Below, in pieces: positions 1 through 11,493 of a stretch of DNA of 64,000 bases. Under the pieces are notes generated by a model. It saw nothing but the letters and a program-made list of their open reading frames with translations, was not told the DNA's origin and ran no database searches. Source of the stretch: Pseudomonas sp. BN102 (GTDB lineage: Bacteria > Pseudomonadota > Gammaproteobacteria > Pseudomonadales > Pseudomonadaceae); assembly GCF_029871245.1 (NCBI RefSeq), contig NZ_SSON01000029.1, positions 1 to 64,000 of the forward strand, given 5' to 3'. How positions within the stretch are numbered: position 1 is the stretch's first letter; the number at the start of each line of letters is the position of its first letter. A program made the translations under genes and the position numbers.

Positions 1-19
1 TCTCGTCAGCGGGAGGCGC

Positions 20-47
20 ATTCTACAGCGTTCAAAGCCGCTGTCAA
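20..47 (-). promoter_or_regulatory. rRNA operon promoter P2 (sigma70)
   Basis: Read on the minus strand there is a TTGACA -35 box (42-47), a 16-bp spacer and a TAGAAT -10 box (20-25), followed by a GC-rich discriminator (GCGCC). A perfect -35 with a GC-rich start region is typical of stringently controlled rRNA promoters. The transcript runs off the left edge. In P. aeruginosa the tyrZ-type tyrosyl-tRNA synthetase gene is followed directly by an rRNA operon, which supports this reading. The rRNA itself is outside the window. Confidence 0.75.
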
Positions 48-177
48 CACCTCCTGTTCCAGCTTCATCCGCCAGTGGCGAACCTTGCGAAGCGGAACCT
101 TCCGACACCCTTGCCACTAGCTTAACTCGTTGATTATCAAGGAGTTTTACTTGGCGACTGCGCCGGAAGTGGTGCGC

Positions 178-205
178 ATTATAGGGATGCCAAAACTGCC
201 GTCAA
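178..205 (-). promoter_or_regulatory. rRNA operon promoter P1 (sigma70)
   Basis: On the minus strand TTGACG (200-205), a 16-bp spacer and a consensus TATAAT (178-183) form a strong promoter, again with a GCGC discriminator. An AT-rich stretch immediately upstream (206-221) could be an UP element and touches the tyrS stop codon at 222-224. The P1 transcript would include a leader of about 170 nt before P2. Tandem promoters of this kind are the usual design upstream of bacterial 16S genes. Confidence 0.75.
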
Positions 206-221
206 CAGTTATTTCAACTTT

Positions 222-1421
222 TCATTCGGCAACCAGGGAAACCCGCGCGAACGACTTCTTGCCAGCCTGGCAGACATGGGTCGCGCCGAGCTTGAACACG
301 AAGCCGCGATCCACCACCTCACCATCGATACGCACACCGCCGGAACCCAGCAGATCACGAGCGACCGCCGCATTCTTCACCAGCCCGGCCTTGTTAAGAA
401 CAGAGGCGATCGGCATGTCTTCGGATGCAGACAGCTGCACTTCCGGCAGATCCATCGGCAGTTCGCCTTCCTTCATGCGATTGCCCGCAGAACGGTGAGC
501 AGTAGCCGCAGCCTCTTCACCGTGGAAGCGCGCCACGATCTCCTCGGCCAGCTTGATCTTGATATCACGCGGATTGGCACCCCGCTCGACGTCACGCTTG
601 AACTGCTCGATCTCCTCCATGGAGCGGAAGCTCAGCAGTTCGAAGTAGCGCCACATCAGTTGGTCAGGAATGGAGACCAGCTTGTTGTACATGACGCCGG
701 GCGCTTCCTGGATACCCACGTAGTTGCCCAGGGACTTGGACATCTTCTTGACGCCATCCAGCCCTTCCAGCAACGGCATGGTCAGGATGCATTGGGACTC
801 CTGCCCATAGGCGCGCTGAAGTTCGCGCCCCATCAGAAGGTTGAATTTCTGATCGGTGCCGCCCAGCTCCACATCGGCGCGCAGCGCCACCGAGTCGTAG
901 CCCTGCACCAGCGGATAGAGGAACTCGTGGATAGCGATCGGCTGATTGGTGCCGTAGCGCTTGCTGAAGTCATCGCGCTCGAGCATGCGAGCAACGGTGT
1001 ATTGGGACGCCAGGCGAATGAAGTCCGCCGGGCTCAGCTGGTCCATCCAGGTGGAGTTGAAGGCCACCTCGATCTTGGCCGGGTCGAGAATCTTGAACAC
1101 CTGGGCCTTGTAGGTCTCGGCATTATCAAGGACCTGCTCACGGGTCAGCGGCGGGCGAGTGGCGCTCTTGCCGCTGGGGTCGCCGATCATCCCGGTGAAG
1201 TCGCCGATCAGGAAGATCACCTGATGCCCCAGCTCCTGGAACTGGCGCAGCTTATTAATAAGCACGGTATGCCCCAGGTGCAGGTCAGGCGCGGTCGGGT
1301 CGAAGCCTGCCTTGATGCGTAGCGGCTGGCCACGCTTGAGCTTCTCTACCAGCTCGGACTCAACCAGGACCTCTTCCGCACCGCGCTTGATCAGCGCCAG
1401 CTGCTCTTCAACCGACTTCAT
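222..1421 (-). CDS. tyrS: tyrosyl-tRNA synthetase (TyrZ type)
   Basis: Class I aminoacyl-tRNA synthetase that charges tRNA-Tyr in the cytoplasm. The Rossmann catalytic core carries the HIGH-type motif HLGH (residues 48-51) and the KMSKS motif near residue 226-230, and an S4 RNA-binding domain occupies roughly residues 335-395. I chose the ATG at 1421 (MKSVEEQL), which gives 399 residues, the length of the TyrZ form in P. aeruginosa; the longer reading from 1463 adds 14 residues not expected in the family. No terminator is visible between its stop and the rRNA promoters, so read-through into the rRNA operon is possible. Confidence 0.96.
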   Translation of the reverse strand: MKSVEEQLALIKRGAEEVLVESELVEKLKRGQPLRIKAGFDPTAPDLHLGHTVLINKLRQFQELGHQVIFLIGDFTGMIGDPSGKSATRPPLTREQVLDNAETYKAQVFKILDPAKIEVAFNSTWMDQLSPADFIRLASQYTVARMLERDDFSKRYGTNQPIAIHEFLYPLVQGYDSVALRADVELGGTDQKFNLLMGRELQRAYGQESQCILTMPLLEGLDGVKKMSKSLGNYVGIQEAPGVMYNKLVSIPDQLMWRYFELLSFRSMEEIEQFKRDVERGANPRDIKIKLAEEIVARFHGEEAAATAHRSAGNRMKEGELPMDLPEVQLSASEDMPIASVLNKAGLVKNAAVARDLLGSGGVRIDGEVVDRGFVFKLGATHVCQAGKKSFARVSLVAE

Positions 1422-1462
1422 GACAGGACTCGTTGACCATTCGATAGACAAAAGGGGAACCA

Positions 1463-1490
1463 ACCATACAAGATCGCGAACTAATTACAA
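1463..1490 (-). promoter_or_regulatory. probable tyrS promoter
   Basis: On the minus strand TTGTAA (1485-1490), a 16-bp spacer and TATGGT (1463-1468) form a plausible sigma70 promoter about 42 nt upstream of the chosen tyrS ATG. Its position argues that the ATG at 1421, not a codon at 1463, is the start. Confidence 0.5.
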
Positions 1491-1537
1491 GTTTTGCGCC
1501 CGCATCATGCCAATCAGCGGAAGGCACCAATCCAAGG

Positions 1538-1566
1538 TTGCCTAGGGCGGATTTTGATTATATTTT
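1538..1566 (+). promoter_or_regulatory. possible promoter of the M23 peptidase-anmK unit
   Basis: TTGCCT (1538-1543), a 17-bp spacer and TATTTT (1561-1566) lie 37 nt before the peptidase start. The boxes are a moderate match only; the AT-rich patch is otherwise isolated in GC-rich DNA. Confidence 0.35.
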
Positions 1567-1603
1567 AGGCAGTTAGTTCACATTCCAAAAAACACCACAC
1601 GCC

Positions 1604-4139
<2,536 letters not shown>

Positions 4140-4154
4140 ACCAAGCCTGCAGAA

Positions 4155-4183
4155 ACGAAAACGCCGTGCATAGGCACGGCGTT
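4155..4183 (-). terminator. Rho-independent terminator of erpA
   Basis: A 10-bp stem, AACGCCGTGC (4160-4169) with GCACGGCGTT (4174-4183), has a 4-nt loop. Read on the minus strand it is followed by TTTTCGTTT, so it fits as the erpA terminator. It also lies between convergent anmK and erpA. Confidence 0.8.
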
Positions 4184-4201
4184 CGAAGGACGAGCTGATA
4201 A

Positions 4202-4552
4202 TCAGATCGAGAAGGAAGAACCGCAGCCACAGGTGGTGGTGGCATTCGGGTTCTTGATCACGAAGCGCGAACCCTCGAGGCCTTCCTGATAATCCACCTC
4301 GGCACCGGCCAGGTACTGGAAGCTCATCGGGTCGACTACCAGGCTGACGCCGTCGCGCTCGACAATGGTGTCATCGTCCGACACGTCTTCATCGAAGGTG
4401 AAACCGTACTGGAAGCCCGAGCAGCCACCACCGGTGACGAAAACACGAAGCTTCAGGCGCGGATTGCCCTCTTCATCGATCAGGTTCTTCACCTTGCTGG
4501 CCGCGCCATCGGTAAACATCAGGGCTGAAGGGGTGAAGGTTTCGACGCTCAT
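4202..4552 (-). CDS. erpA: iron-sulfur cluster insertion protein ErpA
   Basis: A-type Fe-S carrier that delivers clusters to apoproteins, including IspG/IspH of isoprenoid synthesis. The three conserved cysteines are present: C44 in GGGCSGF and C108/C110 in the TTCGCGSSF tail. I chose the ATG at 4552 (MSVETFTP), preceded by GGGAGAG, giving 116 residues as in E. coli; an upstream in-frame start at 4582 would add ten residues without a ribosome site. It is a single-gene unit with its own promoter and terminator. Confidence 0.96.
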   Translation of the reverse strand: MSVETFTPSALMFTDGAASKVKNLIDEEGNPRLKLRVFVTGGGCSGFQYGFTFDEDVSDDDTIVERDGVSLVVDPMSFQYLAGAEVDYQEGLEGSRFVIKNPNATTTCGCGSSFSI

Positions 4553-4600
4553 GCTGCAACTCTCCCGGCTTGACGCCGCCATACTGCGCTAAGGCGAGGC

Positions 4601-4630
4601 ATTATCCGCTTACCCTAGAAAACTGGTCAA
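4601..4630 (-). promoter_or_regulatory. erpA promoter
   Basis: On the minus strand TTGACC (4625-4630), an 18-bp spacer and GATAAT (4601-4606) lie 49 nt upstream of the erpA ATG. Both boxes are near consensus. Confidence 0.55.
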
Positions 4631-4704
4631 CTATTAAGCATTTCGACCCGATCCATGGGCCGAAGTGCGACGCCGATAGCTGAGCCCACCGGCGCCGCGC
4701 CCGA

Positions 4705-5739
4705 TCAAGGCAGCAGGGCAGCGTGGGACAGGCCCAGGCGCTCCTCGAGGCCAAACATGATGTTGAGGTTCTGTACCGCCTGGCCGGAGGCGCCCTTGAC
4801 CAGGTTGTCGATCACCGAGAGAACAACCACCAGGTCGCCGCCCTGAGGACGATGGACGGCGATGCGGCAGACGTTGGCGCCGCGAACGCTACGGGTTTCC
4901 GGATGGCTGCCGGCCGGCATCACGTCGACGAAGGGCTCGTTGGCGTAGCGCTTCTCGAACAGCGCCTGCAGGTCGACGCCCTTGTCCGCCACATTGGCGT
5001 AGAGGGTCGCGTGGATGCCACGGATCATCGGAGTCAGGTGCGGCACGAAGGTCAGGCCAACCGGGCCGCCAGAGGCACGGCGCAGCCCCTGGGCGATCTC
5101 CGGCAAGTGACGGTGCCCCTTCACCGAGTAGGCCATCATGCTTTCGCCCGCCTCACAGAATAGCGAGCCAACCTTGGCACCACGGCCAGCGCCGCTGACG
5201 CCGGATTTGCAGTCGGCGATCAGCTGGCTGGTATCAGCAAGACCAGCCTCCAGCAGCGGGATGAAGCCGAGCTGGGTGGCGGTGGGGTAGCAGCCGGGAA
5301 CGGCGATCAGGCGCGCCCCCTTGATGGCCTCGCGGTTCACTTCCGGCAGACCGTAGACGGCTTCCGGCAGCAGCGCCGGGGCGCCATGGGGCTGGCCGTA
5401 CCACTTGGCCCACTCCTCGGCGTCCTGCAGGCGGAAATCGGCGGAGAGGTCGATCACCCGGGTGCCGGCATCCAGCAGCTCGCCAGCCAGGGCATGGGCA
5501 ACGCCATGGGGCGTGGCGAAGAAGACCACATCGCAGGCGCCCAGGGTGGCCACGTCCGGCACGCTGAACGCGAGGTTGTCGTAATGGCCGCGCAGGTTCG
5601 GATACATGTCGGCTACCTTGACCCCGGCCTCGGATCGCGACGTGATGACCGCGACTTCCGCCTGCGGATGCTGAGCCAGCAGACGCAGCAGTTCGACACC
5701 GGTGTAGCCCGTGCCGCCGACTATTCCGACCTTGACCAT
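4705..5739 (-). CDS. argC: N-acetyl-gamma-glutamyl-phosphate reductase
   Basis: Third step of arginine synthesis: NADPH-dependent reduction of N-acetylglutamyl-phosphate to the semialdehyde. The N-terminal dinucleotide-binding motif GGTGYTG (residues 8-14) and the catalytic cysteine in VPGCYPTA (C150) are intact. The ATG at 5739 has an AAGGGG ribosome site; this gives 344 residues, the standard bacterial short form. The 22-residue in-frame extension to 5805 is rejected. It is divergent from hemJ with 134 bp between the start codons. Confidence 0.96.
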   Translation of the reverse strand: MVKVGIVGGTGYTGVELLRLLAQHPQAEVAVITSRSEAGVKVADMYPNLRGHYDNLAFSVPDVATLGACDVVFFATPHGVAHALAGELLDAGTRVIDLSADFRLQDAEEWAKWYGQPHGAPALLPEAVYGLPEVNREAIKGARLIAVPGCYPTATQLGFIPLLEAGLADTSQLIADCKSGVSGAGRGAKVGSLFCEAGESMMAYSVKGHRHLPEIAQGLRRASGGPVGLTFVPHLTPMIRGIHATLYANVADKGVDLQALFEKRYANEPFVDVMPAGSHPETRSVRGANVCRIAVHRPQGGDLVVVLSVIDNLVKGASGQAVQNLNIMFGLEERLGLSHAALLP

Positions 5740-5873
5740 CTCTTGCCCCTTCAAAGAACCGATTGGAAAGTTGCCGATGATAAGGCCGCATCGGCCAGGG
5801 GCCAACCGCCGAGGTGACGTGCGGCCTATCCAGCCTCTACTATCCGGCCCATCTGGACTATGGAAGTTGACTC

Positions 5874-6299
5874 ATGCTCTACCTGTGGCTGAAGGCCCTG
5901 CACATCATCGCCGTCGTTTGCTGGTTCGCCGGCCTGTTCTACCTGCCGCGCCTCTTCGTCTATCACACGATGGCCGAGGACGAAGCCAGCCGCGAGCGCT
6001 TCGCGGTCATGGAGCGCAGGCTCTACCGCGGCATCATGGGTCCCTCGATGGTCGCCACCCTGGTGTTCGGCCTGTGGATGCTTTACCTCAATCCGGGCTG
6101 GCTGAGCCAGGGCTGGCTGCACGCCAAGCTCACCCTGGTGGTCCTGCTGATCGGCTACCACCACGCCTGCGGCTCTCTGCTCAAACGCTTCGCCCGTGGC
6201 GAAAACCGCCGGGGGCATGTGTTCTACCGGTGGTTCAACGAGGTTCCGGTGCTCTTTCTGATTGCTATCGTGATCCTGGTGGTGGTCAAGCCCTTCTGA
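5874..6299 (+). CDS. hemJ: protoporphyrinogen oxidase HemJ (UPF0093 / CopD-like)
   Basis: Small inner-membrane protein of 141 residues with four predicted membrane segments. It matches the HemJ family, which oxidises protoporphyrinogen IX late in heme synthesis in many proteobacteria lacking HemG/HemY. The candidate invariant residues are H10 (KALHIIAVV) and K85 (HAKLTL), matching the His and Lys known to be essential in cyanobacterial HemJ. Family identity is clear; the enzymatic role is from family knowledge. The next gene begins 20 nt after its stop, so the two are probably co-transcribed. Confidence 0.9.
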   Translation: MLYLWLKALHIIAVVCWFAGLFYLPRLFVYHTMAEDEASRERFAVMERRLYRGIMGPSMVATLVFGLWMLYLNPGWLSQGWLHAKLTLVVLLIGYHHACGSLLKRFARGENRRGHVFYRWFNEVPVLFLIAIVILVVVKPF

Positions 6300-6319
6300 C
6301 CTGACAAGAGGAATGCCAG

Positions 6320-7282
6320 ATGTCCCTGCCTGCCCTGCTCGATCAACGGCTGCGCCTCCCGGTGGTAGCTGCGCCGATGTTCCTGGTATCCAACCCCAAG
6401 CTGGTCCTTGCCTGCTGCAACAACGGCATAGTCGGCAGCTTCCCGGCCCTGAACCAGCGTGAAAGCAGCGGCTTCCGTGCCTGGCTGGAGGAAATCGAAG
6501 CGGGCCTGGGCGTGGACGCCGCCCCCTTCGCCGTGAACCTCATTGTCCACCACAGCAATCCCCGGCTGCAGGCAGACCTGGCCATCTGCGTCGAGAAACG
6601 CGTCCCCATCGTCATCACCAGCCTGGGCGCAGTGAAGGAAGTGGTGGACGCCGTGCACAGCTACGGCGGCCTGGTGTTCCACGACGTCACCACCCGCCGC
6701 CACGCCGAGAAGGCCGCCGAGGCCGGCGTGGATGGCCTGATCGCGGTCGCCGCGGGCGCGGGCGGGCATGCAGGCACCTGGAGCCCCTTCGCCCTGATCG
6801 CCGAGATCCGCCAGTTCTTCGACAAGACCCTGCTGCTCGCCGGCTGCCTCAACCACGGGCACGAGATATTTGCCGCGCAGATGCTCGGCGCCGACCTTGC
6901 CTACCTCGGCACCCGTTTCATCGCCACCGAGCAGAGCGATGCCGAAACCCGCTACAAGCAGATGATCCTCGACGCCCGCGCTGCCGACATAGTCCACACC
7001 CCGGCGGTCTCCGGCGTACCCGCCAGCTTCATGCGCCAAAGCCTGGAGGCGGCCGGTTACGACCTCAAGCGCCTTACGGACAAGGCCGACATCAACTACG
7101 GCGAGAAGCTCAAACCCGTGAGCGACGAAGCCAAGGCATGGAAGACCGTCTGGTCCGCCGGCCAGGGCGTCGGCAACATACGCGACCTGCCGACCGCGGA
7201 CGAGCTGATCGCCCGCCTCGACCAGGAATACCGCGCAGCCCGCGACAAGGCCGACCATCTGGGCCAGCGCTGGGCCGGATAA
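6320..7282 (+). CDS. nitronate monooxygenase-family flavoprotein
   Basis: FMN-dependent TIM-barrel enzyme of the nitronate monooxygenase / 2-nitropropane dioxygenase family. The N-terminal PVVAAPMFLVSNPKL segment and the phosphate-binding AAGAGGHAG and AGCLNHGHEIFAAQMLGAD segments are typical. The length of 320 residues is normal for class I/II NMO-like proteins. The physiological substrate is not predictable; many members detoxify propionate-3-nitronate, others are quinone reductases. It is likely co-transcribed with hemJ. Confidence 0.88.
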   Translation: MSLPALLDQRLRLPVVAAPMFLVSNPKLVLACCNNGIVGSFPALNQRESSGFRAWLEEIEAGLGVDAAPFAVNLIVHHSNPRLQADLAICVEKRVPIVITSLGAVKEVVDAVHSYGGLVFHDVTTRRHAEKAAEAGVDGLIAVAAGAGGHAGTWSPFALIAEIRQFFDKTLLLAGCLNHGHEIFAAQMLGADLAYLGTRFIATEQSDAETRYKQMILDARAADIVHTPAVSGVPASFMRQSLEAAGYDLKRLTDKADINYGEKLKPVSDEAKAWKTVWSAGQGVGNIRDLPTADELIARLDQEYRAARDKADHLGQRWAG

Positions 7283-7479
7283 CGAGCCGCCACTCGCCAG
7301 GGCTCGGTGTAGTCGGCGCACCGGGCCTGCTGCGCCAGAGCAGCCTGATCGGTCGCCGGCGTCCCCCCCACCTCGCCTGAACTCGGCGCTTTTTTGTGCG
7401 CCAGGCCGCTTGTGCCGCGGGCCGGGGCGCAATTACGCTGTGCCATCATCTTTTTTCTGTCGTCGACAAGGATGCCTGC

Positions 7480-8544
7480 ATGACCGAAGCCCGCTACAAG
7501 ATCGTCTTCGACGGTGAGCCCATGCCTGGCGTGGCGCTGGAAACCGTCAAGGAAAACCTCGCCCGCCTGTTTAAGAGTGACGCCAGCAAAATCGACAGCC
7601 TGTTCGGCGGCCGCAGTGTCGCTCTCAAGCGCGACCTGGCGGAAGCCGAGGCCGACAAATACCTCGCCGCCCTGCAGCGGGCTGGGGCCAAGGTGCGCAA
7701 GGAGCACGACCAGGCCTCCGGCCTCAACCGGGTGGCGACGGATGCCCCGCCGGAACCCACCACTGCCAAGGTCGCGGAAACTGTCGCCACCGAGACCATG
7801 AGCTGCCCGAAATGTGGCCACCACCAGCCCAAGGCGGCGGAATGCCAGGCCTGCGGCATCATCATCGATAAATATCTGGCCCGCCAGGCGCTGCTGGCCG
7901 AAGAGGCGACGCAAGTGACTACCCCCATCACCGGTAGCGAGGCCCCGCCGCCCTCCCCGCCTTCCGCTCCCTCTTCTCCCTATGCGCCGCCCCAGGCCCG
8001 GGTCGGCGAGCAGCTACCGGAATTCGGCGAACTCAAGGTACTGAGCGCCCAGGGCCGCATCGGCCGCGTTCGCTACCTGGGCTGGAGCATGGCCCTGATG
8101 CTCGCCTTCCTGCCGGTGGGCGGTGTGATCCTGGGCAGCTTCGCCGTTTCCGACGCCCTGGCCGGCCTACTGACCCTGGTCGCCTGTCTGGCCCTGGTGG
8201 TGGTCAGCGTCTGCATCGGCGTGCAGCGACTGCACGACATCGGTTGGTCCGGCTGGCTCTGGCTGCTGAACTTCGTTCCGATAGTCGGTAGCGTGTTCGC
8301 CCTGCTCATGCTCTTCATGCCGGGAACTGCCGGTCCCAACCGCTACGGGCCGCCGCCGCCACCCAATAGCCGTGCGGTAAAAGTCCTGGCCTGGCTGATC
8401 ATCCTGGTGCCAGTTATCGGTATAGTCGCCGCCATCGCGATGCCGGCCTACCAGGATTACCTGATGCGCGCCCAGCTCGGCGATGCCGCCAGCTTCGAGC
8501 AGCCGGCGCAAGCACCCGCGCTCGAAAGCGGCGCCACAGAGTAA
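7480..8544 (+). CDS. zinc-ribbon DUF805 membrane protein with pilin-like tail
   Basis: A 354-residue composite protein of unknown function. Residues 1-78 form a soluble domain; residues 109-125 hold a four-cysteine zinc ribbon (C109, C112, C122, C125); 150-175 is a Pro/Ser-rich linker; residues 190-285 are a DUF805 domain with several membrane segments and the family motif QRLHDIGWSGW. The last segment (303-334) is strikingly like the N-terminus of a type IV pilin, ending AAIAMPAYQDYLMRAQ. The ATG at 7480 has AAGGA upstream and matches the domain boundary; an in-frame extension to 7396 runs through the preceding intergenic DNA. Confidence 0.85.
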   Translation: MTEARYKIVFDGEPMPGVALETVKENLARLFKSDASKIDSLFGGRSVALKRDLAEAEADKYLAALQRAGAKVRKEHDQASGLNRVATDAPPEPTTAKVAETVATETMSCPKCGHHQPKAAECQACGIIIDKYLARQALLAEEATQVTTPITGSEAPPPSPPSAPSSPYAPPQARVGEQLPEFGELKVLSAQGRIGRVRYLGWSMALMLAFLPVGGVILGSFAVSDALAGLLTLVACLALVVVSVCIGVQRLHDIGWSGWLWLLNFVPIVGSVFALLMLFMPGTAGPNRYGPPPPPNSRAVKVLAWLIILVPVIGIVAAIAMPAYQDYLMRAQLGDAASFEQPAQAPALESGATE

Positions 8545-8598
8545 GCAACCTCCCGGGGCCGGAGCTGTCCAACCCGGCCCCTTTACGGAGAACCCCAG

Positions 8599-9387
8599 AT
8601 GCCCCGTTATGCCTTGATCACTGGCGCCTCCAGCGGTATTGGTCTGGCCCTGGCCGAGGCCCTGGCGCGACGGGGACGCCACCTGTTGCTGATCGCCCGC
8701 CAGCGGGACGCACTGGAGAGCATCGCCTACGAGCTGACCCAGCGATTTGGCGTGGAAGTGCTGTTCCGCTGCTGTGACCTGGCCGAGCCCCTGCAGGTAT
8801 CCGGCCTGCTAATGGAGCTTGAGCAGGGCGAGCGGGAGTTCGACCTGCTGGTGAATAACGCCGGCATCGGCACCTCCGGCGCCTTCGTCGACCAGGACTG
8901 GGGGCGCGAGCAGGAACTGATCGAGCTGAACATCCTCGCCATGGCCAGGCTCTGTCACGCCATCGGCGGCATGATGGCCAGCCGGGGCGGCGGCCAGATC
9001 CTCAATATCGCGTCGGTTGCCGGGTTCCAGCCCGGCGCCTGGATGAGCAACTACTACGCCAGCAAGGCCTATGTGCTGCACTTCTCCGAAGGCCTGCGCG
9101 AGGAATTGCGCGCGCGCAATGTGAAGGTCTCGGTGCTCTGCCCCGGGCCGACCCGCACGGCTTTCTTCCGCGGTGCCCAATTGCGCATCGGCAAGCTGGA
9201 TGGCAGCAAGCTGATGATGAGCCCCGAGGAAGTAGCGCTGGTGGCCGTGCGCGCCCTGGAAAAGAACCGCGCCATCATCATCCCCGGCTGGCGCAACCGG
9301 CTGTCCGCCCTGTTCCCCAGGCTGGCCCCGCGCTGGTTGGTGCGCCGGCTGTTCGGACGGATTATCCGCGGCTTCGCCCAGCCCTGA
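8599..9387 (+). CDS. short-chain dehydrogenase/reductase
   Basis: NAD(P)-dependent oxidoreductase of the classical SDR family, 262 residues. The cofactor motif GASSGIG is at residues 9-15, NNAG near residue 91-94, and the catalytic Tyr/Lys pair is Y152/K156 in YYASK. The Ser of the triad falls in NIASVAG. A basic, amphipathic C-terminal tail (WRNRLSALFPRLAPRWLVRRLF) may hold it at the membrane. The gene follows the DUF805 gene by 54 bp on the same strand. The substrate cannot be told from sequence. Confidence 0.9.
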   Translation: MPRYALITGASSGIGLALAEALARRGRHLLLIARQRDALESIAYELTQRFGVEVLFRCCDLAEPLQVSGLLMELEQGEREFDLLVNNAGIGTSGAFVDQDWGREQELIELNILAMARLCHAIGGMMASRGGGQILNIASVAGFQPGAWMSNYYASKAYVLHFSEGLREELRARNVKVSVLCPGPTRTAFFRGAQLRIGKLDGSKLMMSPEEVALVAVRALEKNRAIIIPGWRNRLSALFPRLAPRWLVRRLFGRIIRGFAQP

Positions 9388-9466
9388 TCTATCCGTTACC
9401 CGCGACCGAGTCGATGGGTATCGCGGCGCTCCAGCCAGCCTGCGTAGCCTCGATCTCCCCGAAGTC

Positions 9467-10948
9467 TCAGTCGGCCCTCACGCAGCGCCCGTTCGCCCAG
9501 GCCCGCAGGTTCGCCAGCGGCTCGGCCATCAGCACCGAAAGCGGCGCCGTGCCCTTGAGTTCGCGCAACAACAGCGTCTGGTCGACCGCACACTGCTGGG
9601 CCTGGGCCGCATAGAGCGCGCCGACCACTGCCTGCTCGAGCTCCGCTCCGGAGAAGCCATCGCTGGCCGCTACCAGTTCGTGCAGATCGAACTGCGCCGG
9701 ATCCAGATCGCGACGGACCAAGTGGATGCGGAAAATCTCGCCCCGGACTTCCGGCTGCGGCAGGTCGACGAAGAACGACTCGTCGAAGCGGCCCTTGCGC
9801 AACAGCTCCGGCGGCAGGCGATCGATGGCGTTGGCGGTCGCGACCATGAACACCGGCGTCTTCCGCTCAGCCATCCAGGTCAGCAACGTACCCAGCACCC
9901 GCTGGCTGACCCCGCCGTCGTGGTCGCCGCTGGCGAGGCCTTTCTCCACTTCGTCCATCCAAAGCACGCAGGGCGCCATCTGCTCCGCGAGCTTCAGGGC
10001 CTCGCGCAGGTTGCGCTCGGTCTCGCCGAAGAATTTGTTGTACAGGCAGGCGAAATCCAGGCGCAGCAAGGGTAGGCCCCAGAGGCCGGCGACAGCCTTG
10101 GCCGCCAGGCTCTTGCCGCCACCCTGGACGCCCACCAGCAGCACGCCCTTAGGCCGATCGACGCCCTTGTCATCCAGCAGCGCGGCCTGGCGCTCGGCCA
10201 GCCAACGCTTGAGGTTGGCCAGGCCGCCAACCTCGGCGAAGCGCGCGGTCTCGTACTCGAAACTGAGCACGCCCTCCAGGTCCAGCAGCTGGAACTTGGC
10301 CTTGTTCAGTTCCGGCAGGTCTTCCTGGGTGATGGCGCCGTCGTCGCAGATCACGTTGCGCGCCAGGGCGCGGGCCTCGCCGTGGCTCATGCCGCGCAGG
10401 TTCTTCACCACCTGCTGCAGGGTGCGGTTGTCGGTGCGCACCCGCGCGCCTCGATTGCGCTCGCTCCAGCGCGCCGCTTCCTCGCGGACGATGCTGAGCA
10501 ACTCGTCCTCGCCGGGCAGCGCCAGATCGAAGCGCGCGGCGTAGCGCTGCACTTCCGGCGGCAGCTTGAGGGCGTGGGACACCAGCACCAGGGTCGGCTT
10601 GTGATTGCCCTCGGCCATGGCCACTTCCTTGAGCAAGCGCACCACCTTCGGGTTGTCATCGAGGAAGGGATGCAAGTCGCACAGCACGTAGAGATTCGGC
10701 TGCGGATCGGCCTTGATCAGCCTGAGCGCGGTTTCCGGCTCGCGACTGTCGCCCTCGCCCAGGCTGTCACCGCTAAAGCCCAGGCGTTGCAGGCCTTCGC
10801 TGACCGCCCAGGTGAACAAGCCGAGACCTCGCTTCACCGCCAGGCTGGTGAGGGTCTCCAGCACCCGGCGTTCGTCCCAGGATTCGATCAGGATCAGCTT
10901 GACCCTCGAGTCCAGCACCAGGCCGAGGTCATGGATGTCGTTCTTCAC
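9467..10948 (-). CDS. AAA+ family ATPase
   Basis: Predicted ATPase of 493 residues. The C-terminal half is an AAA+ module with Walker A GVQGGGKS (about residue 272), Walker B VLWMDEVEKG (about 326-331) and a lid; the N-terminal half (about 1-200) is a separate region rich in LI/DLH patterns that I do not recognise. The start is decided by a perfect AAGGAG (10954-10959, minus strand) five bases before the GTG at 10946-10948; the ATG at 10966 has no such site. It resembles plant/cyanobacterial Ycf46-like AAA proteins. It is divergent from the HIT gene. Function unknown. Confidence 0.87.
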   Translation of the reverse strand: MKNDIHDLGLVLDSRVKLILIESWDERRVLETLTSLAVKRGLGLFTWAVSEGLQRLGFSGDSLGEGDSREPETALRLIKADPQPNLYVLCDLHPFLDDNPKVVRLLKEVAMAEGNHKPTLVLVSHALKLPPEVQRYAARFDLALPGEDELLSIVREEAARWSERNRGARVRTDNRTLQQVVKNLRGMSHGEARALARNVICDDGAITQEDLPELNKAKFQLLDLEGVLSFEYETARFAEVGGLANLKRWLAERQAALLDDKGVDRPKGVLLVGVQGGGKSLAAKAVAGLWGLPLLRLDFACLYNKFFGETERNLREALKLAEQMAPCVLWMDEVEKGLASGDHDGGVSQRVLGTLLTWMAERKTPVFMVATANAIDRLPPELLRKGRFDESFFVDLPQPEVRGEIFRIHLVRRDLDPAQFDLHELVAASDGFSGAELEQAVVGALYAAQAQQCAVDQTLLLRELKGTAPLSVLMAEPLANLRAWANGRCVRAD

Positions 10949-11036
10949 AGGGGCTCCTTGTGACATCGACCGATGCTGGCCGGGGAAAATACACACCGCT
11001 AAACTCCGGTTTCTTATAACAGGCCGGAGAATTCCC

Positions 11037-11375
11037 GTGGACTGTCTGTTCTGCAAAATCGCTGCCGGGCAAATTCCTGCACGCAAGCTCTATGAGGACG
11101 ATCAGGTCTTCGCCTTCCACGACATCGCCCCCCAGGCGCCGGTGCACTTCCTGGTGATCCCGAAGAAGCACGTGCCAACCCTCAATCACCTCACGGACGA
11201 CGACAAGGCTCTCACCGGCCACATGCTCCATACGGCGCAGCGGCTGGCAGCCGAGCAGGGGTGCGACGAGGGTTTCCGTGTGGTGATGAATTGCAACCAT
11301 CAGGGCGGCCAGACCGTCTTTCACATTCACATGCACGTGCTCGGCCAGCGGCAGATGCATTGGCCACCGGGCTGA
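11037..11375 (+). CDS. HIT family nucleotide hydrolase/transferase (HinT-like)
   Basis: 112-residue histidine-triad protein. The HxHxH motif is H96-I-H98-M-H100 followed by VLG, and the N-terminus [15 protein letters not shown] is typical of HinT-type purine nucleoside phosphoramidases. The start is the GTG at 11037 with GGAGA upstream. A palindrome/T-rich terminator follows. The divergent partner is the AAA+ ATPase; the two share an 88-bp region. Confidence 0.93.
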   Translation: MDCLFCKIAAGQIPARKLYEDDQVFAFHDIAPQAPVHFLVIPKKHVPTLNHLTDDDKALTGHMLHTAQRLAAEQGCDEGFRVVMNCNHQGGQTVFHIHMHVLGQRQMHWPPG

Positions 11376-11392
11376 TCCGGCGATACCGCCCA

Positions 11393-11419
11393 GGGCGGGA
11401 CGCTTCCCGCCCATTTCTT
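11393..11419 (+). terminator. terminator after the HIT gene
   Basis: GGGCGGG (11393-11399) pairs with CCCGCCC (11406-11412) across a 6-nt loop and is followed by ATTTCTT. The T-run is interrupted, so strength is uncertain. Confidence 0.6.
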
Positions 11420-11493
11420 CGGGCCTGACGTCGGTCAAGCCTTGGCCAGCCCCTTGGGTTAGAATGCCCGCCGACATCCCACGGAGGTGCTGC

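Noticed and set aside
7374-7395. Terminator after the nitronate monooxygenase gene
   Set aside because: A T6 run is present, but the preceding stem is only 4 bp (CGCC/GGCG), too weak to call.
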